NCBI GenBank assembly: GCA_007844125.1
Contig: CM017569.1
Location: 9,259,167-9,323,166, forward strand
Reading direction: 5' to 3'
Length of the DNA: 64,000 nt
Source: Sinonovacula constricta
Taxonomy: Eukaryota; Mollusca; Bivalvia; Cardiida; Solecurtidae
The notes below the pieces were generated by a model. The model worked only from the letters and a program-made list of their open reading frames with translations. It had not been told where the DNA came from and did not search any database. Positions 53,101 to 62,100 of the stretch are shown piece by piece (within the stretch, counting starts at the first letter, position 1; each line of letters opens with the position of its first letter). The translations under genes were made by a program, and so were the position numbers.

Positions 53101-56100
53101 TCCTGACATAAATTAGTAAGTCAGAGATGAAAAAATAAAAAAGTTGATTTATCATCTTTTGTCTTAAAAATGTCAAAAGATATTATCAAATCTGGGACTT
53201 GGGCTAAGTTACTTAATAAATATTTATCCTGTTAGAATTCTTATAATTGGGTGCTATTTTCATTGTTTTTTCTCTTACATCACACTAACAAAAGTATGGT
53301 TAAATTGATGACATCAAGCTAATTAATGATGGAGGAAGACCCAAGACTTATATCTGGTAGAACCAATGGTGCACTGCAGATTAGCTGGAAAACCTCCCCA
53401 CATGAAAGTTCTCGCGCCGACTGGGGCGCAGTGAGGGGTTGAGGAGTTACAAGTCAAAGACTAACCGCACGGCCACCGGCACCCCTATAATTGAGTGCTA
53501 ATTACCTTGTTTCCTTTTGACAAAAAAATTAATAATGACAGAAGCTGAAGAGATGAAAAAAATGTAATCCCTTTGTTAGGTAAAGCACAGGTGAACTTTT
53601 GTGACTGGGTTTTAATTAAACAAAGAATAATATACAAAAATGGCATAAGAGGTGCATTCTAAATGTACTTTTGTTGAGTGAGAATTAAAAAAATGATAAA
53701 TTTGCAAATAACGAACTTGGCCCACCTGGTCTACAAGACAAATTAAGAACATTATCAATGCTGTCAGACTACAGATCTATTAAATCCAGGCAAGCAAGAA
53801 GACCTTAAGGCTTACACAATCTCTAACATTATTATTTTGTGCCCTGTTGCTATGACATCAGAGATTGGCTTTTTGATTTCTCAATATGAAAGTAATGGGT
53901 TTCATCCCAACTGAAATTAGCAGTGATGATCTTAAATGGCCTGTGTTGCCTTGAAATACCGATTTTATATTAGAAGGATTTGAGAAGTATTTAAAAAAGA
54001 TATTGTGTTGAATTAAAAGTAATAAAAATATTGTATTGATTTAAAAGTAATAAAAGTATTGTATTGACTTCCAACACAATAATGGCAGTTTATTAATTTA
54101 CAGACAGATCTATGTTGTATTATTCACATAAAATTTATTTTAAAAAATCAATTGGATCAAAATTTATCTCAGACTGATTAGTTTCCTTATACAAAGTAGG
54201 GGCTTTTACATTTCTACACTAGGAGTCCAGGACCAGGAAGTTATTTACTGCAATCCCAGTGAGAACTAAGATTCAAATTTTAATCCATAAAAATGGTTTC
54301 AAGTGCACATAGATTTGGGATCATTAAATATGAAAAATGTCACCTGAAAAAATATTTTTTTATCAGAAGTTGTGTATTTTCTTGCTAAATAATTAAAACA
54401 TGAACAATGCTGGAAGAGTAAAAAAGCGAGCAGGATAAGTGCTTTTTCTAGTTACTTAGTCCTGATCGTGATATGAATTGAATCCTTTGTAGATTCATAC
54501 ACTCTTGACAAGGAAATGAAGGTATTTCTTAAAAAGGTAAAATGTAGTTGAAATTGTGAGATGAAAATTAAAGCATATACACCATGGTGTAAGTTACACC
54601 ATGGTGCAAGTTAACCAGCTTACCTGCGAGGTGGCTTCAATAAGGGTGCACCTAGCTGCACGAACTTTGTGTAGATGTGACAGCACCAGATGGACAATCA
54701 GTGATGTCAGGATACTAATGGCAGCAACCTCTTTCCTGTCAAAATAATTACACTCATTATCTTACAATTTATATCTAGGCATGATTGCAAACTAAAACTT
54801 AAATGTTTAACTGAATAATGTCTTACTGTTGCCTAGAAACTGTCTGATGCTTATTAATGGAAAAGTCTGCCTGTTATGCACACATTATAAGTCTTAGACA
54901 AATAGTTTAGTTATGGAAATAGTGTAGATCCTGATCTGGCTGGCAACTCACACTGGCAGCTGTCTAATCTGGATCTGCACTATTTGTGGCTTAGTTACTA
55001 GCAATATGTCTTGTTACCTTTTCAGCTAATAGCAAGTGATAAAGAGTTTGTAGTGCTTATTAATAAATGTAGCCCGAAAAGTCATAAACAATAAAACCTG
55101 ACTTACATACTTGTCTCTGCAGGCCATCAATAGTATGTAATGTGCCATAAAAGCATGAGTTGCTTGTTAAGAGGTCTTTGTGAGTTGGAAAGAAATAGCA
55201 GGGCTATAACATTCTTGTTACAAGAACACTGTCTAGCCAGTGCTGGGTGATTTTTTTTATATGAAATTTAACAGTTACAATAACCAGGGGCTTTAAGCAA
55301 AGATCACTTAACTAAATGTTGTGTATTCATCAGTAAATACTTCTCACTTATTTTTCTACCTAAGGATAAAGAATAAACCTAAATTTATCAGATAAATGAG
55401 TTCAAAGGATGATAAAAATAAATGTCAAAAATCAGAACAGCAAGCTTAACAACAAACATACCACCAGTTCCAAAGTGAGACTGGGAGGTAGTCATCAAGT
55501 AGCGAGGGTTCGTACTGGCTGGACTTGTTGTCAGAGTTACTTGGCCCAGCTTCGTCCTCCGACAGGGGTATAGTCACAAAGAATTCTGGGTACAGGTAGA
55601 ACCCATTATCTACAAGCAGAGAAAGTAGGGCCTGATATGGTGCTTCCATTTTTTGTTTCACATATAGAATAAAAGTTAATCAAATTGTTTAAAACATTTT
55701 CTAACTACTTAAATTACTTTTCAATATTTTTTTAGTGTTGGTGATAAACTCCTGCTTATTAATGTTGTTGGGCTTTTTTTATTTTTTTTTAAATCACCTG
55801 TACACTACCAGCACATACCAAAGGGATATTCCTCGTGCCATATTGCAAGGGCCCCATCTGTCTCTGGTTGCTCACACTGTTCTCTCTTCTCCATGCCAAT
55901 CTCTGGATGTTTCTGACTCATAGATGGGGTCCGCCACTGGGCTGGAAAATAAACATACAGCATTGTCCATGTGAAAAGATCTTTTAATTGTCAATGTATT
56001 ATTAATGTTTTTGTTCATGCTTATGTCATTTTGTGCCTTTGCAAAGCATATACTTAACTATTATCACTCTTAACCTTGGCACTCTTAACCTTGATAGAAT

Positions 56101-59100
56101 AGGCACACCGATGGGTTAATTTGTAGACAGGATTAATCTATGATCTATCACTGAATTCTGAGTATACATGTGTTCAAAAATACTTTAAACTGTAAGACAG
56201 AAAATCAACAAAATTAGGTGAATTTACAAAATCATAGACAAGAACTATGAATGAATGAATGAATGAAATGTTAAATCTATAGATGCAAATCAGACACATT
56301 CTTGACAAAAAGAAAAAAACCCAGCAAAATGATCAATCAATGTTACAGCAGATCAACCAACCCTGAAACAACTCTCATAAGCTGTAAGCCATGGAAAACA
56401 ACATTTCAACTACTTTTCGAAAATGCCTAGGGCTCAACCACTGCTTTCTGTGGCTGTTCCTCTGTCTGCTGCATCACCAGTAGGGATATACTAAAGTGAA
56501 GAATTTAGGCTACTTTTTTCTTGGCTTATATATCAGAAAATGTCTGACTATTCTAATTTATCTATATAATTATTCTAGTTGTTTTAAGGTTAACATATAA
56601 CACAAAATAATCCAGCCATACCCTACTTCATTTGTTGTAAACAACCCAAACTCATTCTAAGTAACTTGCCAACAATGTATGTAAGGGTAAGCTGATGTAT
56701 TGCTTGAGACTGAACAGGAAATATTGCAGATCCTGATCAAAGAGCTCCCAGCTTTAGATGGGAGACCTGAGTCTACCCTTTTTACCATCGATAACATTCT
56801 GCTTAGTCAGATATCATCAACATGACATGTCAGCTGTCAGATATCATAACCAAGATATATCAGCTGTCAGATATCATCAACATGACATGTCAGCTGTCAG
56901 ATATCATAACCGAGATATATCAGCTGTCAGATATCATCAACATGACATGTCAGCTGTCAGATATCATAACCGAGATATATTAGCTGTCAGATATCATCAA
57001 CATGACATGTCAGCTGTCAGATATCATAACCAAGATATATCAGCTGTCAGACATTATCAACAGGATATATCAGCTGTCAGACATCATCAACAGGATATAT
57101 CAGCTGTCAGACATCAACAGGATATATCAGCTGTCAGACATCATCAACAGGACATATCAGCTGTCAGACATCATCAACAGGATATATCAGCTGTCAGACA
57201 TCATCAACAGGATAAATCAGCTGTCAGGTATTATCAACAGGATATATCAGCTGTCAGACATCATCAACAGGATATATCAGCTGTCAGACATCATCAACAG
57301 GACATATCAGCCGTCAGACATCATCAACAGGATATATCAGCTGTCAGACATCGTCAACAGGATATATCAGCTGTCAGACATCATCAACAAAATATATCAG
57401 CTGACATCATTAACAGGACATATCAGCCATCAGACATCATCAACAAGATATATCAGCTGTCAGACATCATCAACAGGATAAATCAGCTGTCAGACATCAT
57501 CAACAGGATATATCAGCTGTCAGACATCATCAACAAAATATATCAGCTGACATCATTAACAGGACATATCAGCCGTCAGACATCATCAACAGGATATATC
57601 AGCTGTCAGAAATTACCAACAAAATATATCAGCTGACATCATTAACAGGACATATCAGCCATCAGACATCATCAACAGGATATATCAGCTGTCAGACATC
57701 ATCAACAGGACATTACAGCCATCAGACACCATCAACAGGTGATATCAGCTGTCAGACATCATTAACAGGATATATCAGCTGTCAGACATCATTAACAGGA
57801 TATATCAGATGTCAGACATCATCAACAGGACATATCAGCCATCAGACACCATCAACAGGTGATATCAGCTGTCAGACATCATTAACAGGATATATCAGCT
57901 GTCAGACATCATCAACAGGTGATATCAGCTGTCAGACATCATTAACAGGATATATCAGCTGTCAGACATCATTAACAGGACATATCAGCCATCAGACATC
58001 ATCAACAGGTGATATCAGCTGTCAGATATCATCAACATGACATATCAGCTGTCAGACATCATCAACAGTACATATCAGCTGTCAGACATCATCAACGGGA
58101 TATATCAGCTGTCAGACATCATCAACAGAATATATCAGCTGTCAGACATCATCAACAGGATATATCAGCTGTCAGACATCATCAATGGAATATATCAGCT
58201 GTCAGACATCATCAACAGGACATATCAGCTGTCAGACATCATCAACAGGACATATCAGCTGTCAGACATCATCAACAGGATATATCAGCTGTCAGACATC
58301 ATCAACAGGATATATCAGCTGTCAGACATCATCAATGGAATATATCAGCTGTCAGACATCATCAACAGGACATATCAGCTGTCAGACATCATCAACAGGA
58401 CATATCAGCTGTCAGACATCATCAACAGGACATATCAGCTGTCAGACATCATCAATGGGATATATCAGCTGTCAGACATCGTCAACAGGATATATCAGCT
58501 GTCAGACATCATAAACAGGATATATCAGCTGTCAGACATCATCAACAGAATATATCAGCTGTTAGACATCATCAACAGGATATATCAGCTGTCAGACATC
58601 AACAGTACATATCAGCTGTCAGACATCATCAATGGGATATATCAGCTTTCAGACATCATCAACAGGACATATCAGCTGTCAGACATCATCAACAGAATAT
58701 ATTAGCAGTTAGATATCAACAGGATATATCAGCTGTCAGTGGTTACCTGTGTTTAGATAAGGTTTCCAGGCCACTCGTGGGTGACTCCTCTGACCACACA
58801 TAGACAGCATGTCCTGGGCTTGTAGTTTGTCCATCGTTTCCACCATCTTCTGATGCATCTGTGGTGAAGGTTGGACATAAAGCTGGTTCTGGTGCATGCC
58901 TGTAGGTTATAGAAATTTTTATAATATAATTTTCAATTTTTTTTTATTTATTTGAAGTTGCACTGACATTGATCAAATACTGGCTTGTACTGGGTCAGGA
59001 AGACCTTGAAACAGTTTATTACAAACTGTGATACAGTTTATTGTTGATAATACTTTTAAGTTACTGTCACCATCAATCAACAATAATTCCTTCTGATAAA

Positions 59101-62100
59101 GAACATCTTACAATGTTATTGCAGTGCTGCTCCTTTGATGTAAGACAATTGTTTTATTGCAATAGTAGTTAGAGGATTGAAACTACCATTAAATAATTTA
59201 ATTTAGTTTCTCTTAAAAAGATAAAACTCTTAACCACATATGTTTCCTGCCTGGCTTCATCTTTTTATTTATTCTAAATTGTGTATTATTTAATGTGAAA
59301 GAACATACTTTCCAGTCAGTGTTTGATATGGAATTATTTATAAAGATGGTTTTGCGACACTAAAACTTTTAAAGCCTATCCTGGTAATACTAACCCACAT
59401 AAAGAAGGGGCGGAGCTGTTGGCTCAGTTTCTGGACCAAAGCTGGACAGTGCGGGGATGTTGTCATTTCCAAACATGTCAATCTTTTCCATGCTTCCTTG
59501 ATACAGCAGCCATACATTGGAGATTGGGCTCTTGAACTGAAGATTTAAAGTGAAAATATTTCATATATGTTTGTTTTTTCACAAGCTTGGCACATGTTTC
59601 TAAGTCCAATATAAAAAAGAGTAGTTTCAGTTCCACCGATGTTATTGAACCAGGATCTGTAGTGTTTGTTGTTAAGTCTGCATTGTAATGTCAATTTAAA
59701 ATGCATGTCAATGTTTGCTGCAAAACATTAAGATTTAATTTATAAATGTAGCCGGTAAAAGATATAAAAGATAATGATAAATTTGATGGGTAACAAAATC
59801 AAGACCTTTTGTCATATTGAACTTCAAATATATCACAAAACAGAACACTTAACATTCATATTTCCGACATGGTGGAAACGATACATCAAATAGTAGTCTT
59901 TCACATCACAGTACAACAGGAGACCCACCTTATGTTGCCAAGTTACAGTTTGCATGTTCTCTGGGTTCACACCAACCACCTTCCCATCTGGCACCATAAT
60001 CTTGATAGACTGGGCAAATATTTCTAATTGTTGTTCTTCCTTAACTTCATCCTCTACCTCTTCTGCAAAAGATTAAAAGCAAAAAAGATGAAAGATAATC
60101 ATATTCGTAAGATAGTGACAACACTTCAATGTTTTGCTTCCATATTTTAGTCATACTGACAGAAATATGGTTATAGTGATGAATTCCAGTGATAAAAACC
60201 AGTACATTTTAGAATTACAGTTGATTCCACTTATTTACACACCTAACTTTCCATAAAAATTTATGCATTTAACTGGAATATGCATTAAACCACCTATGTA
60301 TGAGTACCATTTCAATTAGAGTATTTTGTTTTCTGTTGCCGCAAATTTCATTTATTGATAATTTCTCTCAGTCAGTATGTTTCCTCCAGAAAACATCAGT
60401 CATATATCTATTCATAATTTTCATTATAAGTTAATGACTGAGCTCGTAATTACTTACGTCCAAATCCAGTTGAAAGGCTGATTATTTTCTAAAGAACTGC
60501 CATTTTGTTTTAGTGACAACATAATTTTTATACATGATATTACAAAGTGCTCTTTTCAGATGTTATTTTTTAATGAATCAAACGTGAAATATAACTTCAT
60601 TTACTGTGATAAATGTCTTTTGGCCTTTTTTCATTACATTAACAAATGCACTTATATTAAAAAATTATGCCATAGTATGGTACTATATTGCCAAGGGAGA
60701 GTAATCTGCTATTAAGCCTACAAGAGTTATTGATGATGTCACTCACTGTTGACACTTGTTAACCTTCATAAAAACCTGTAAAATTAGTCTGGAAGATGAG
60801 ATAGAAAACATGCCATTGGCAGTAGACCATAACAGTGAAAGTGGAACAGGCATGCATTTGACACAGATTAGTGACCATGTATGCTAATCCCATAGAAAAA
60901 TTGCCCATGGGATTAACTAATTAGCGAGATTCAGCAGGTAGGGGAGCAACATTGGATCATGCCTACAACCTACATTGGGCTAATACATTATGTATGTAAC
61001 CATAAATTGTTTAAAAAAGTTAAGAAGAAAAAATTTGGTGTTTGAATAATTTATTCAGTAAAACAGAATATGCGTATAACCATTATTCGTTAAACTGGAA
61101 TTAACTGTAGCTCTATTTTGATAATGAAATAGTGAACTGTAATTTATTGACTTAAAAATTCTATCAACAATCTTACAGTTATCTAGAGACATTCTGATAC
61201 ATTGTTCACTTAAGGCAGATATCGTCCAGCCTTTACTGCAACAGCATGCCATAAATATCTGATATACTTCTACACCTGGTCACTGTATCCCAGCACTGGC
61301 TCTGCCATCATCAATAGCAAGCCATGAATATCTCATATATTTCTGCATCCAGTCACCGTATCCTGACACTGGCTATGCCATCATCAACAGCAAGCCATAA
61401 ATATCTGATATATTTCTACTCCCGGTCACAGTATCCTGACACTGGCTATGCCATCATCAACAGCAAGCCATGAATACATGATATATTTCTACACCCAGTT
61501 ACTGTATCCTGACACTGGCTATGCCATCATCAACAGCAAGCCATAAATATCTGATATATTTCTGCATCCAGTCACTGTATCCTGACACTGGCTATGCCAT
61601 CATCAACAGCAAGCCATAAATATCTGATATATTTCTACTCCCGGTCACAGTATCCTGACACTGGCTATGCCATCATCAATAGCAAGCCATAAATATCTGA
61701 TATATTTCTACACCCAGTCACTGTATCCTGACACTGGCTATGCCATCATCAACAGCAAGCCATAAATATTTGATATATTTCTACTCCCGGTCACAGCATC
61801 CTGACACTGGCTATGCCATCATCAACAGCAAGCCATGAATACATGATATATTTCTACACCCAGTTACTGTATCCAGACACTGGCTATGCCATCATCAATA
61901 GCATTCCATAAATATCTGATATATTTCTACACCCAGTTACTGTATCCTGACACTGGCTATGCCATCATCAATAGCATGCCATAAATATCTGATATATTTC
62001 TACACCCGGTCACTGTATCCTGACACTGGCTATGCCATCATCAATAGCATGCCATAAATATCTGATATATTTCTACACCCAGTCACTGTATCCTGACACT

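Noticed and set aside
56758..58803. Overlapping frames of 159-292 codons
   Set aside because: Products of the 30-bp minisatellite. The last part overlaps PERK exon D on the opposite strand.
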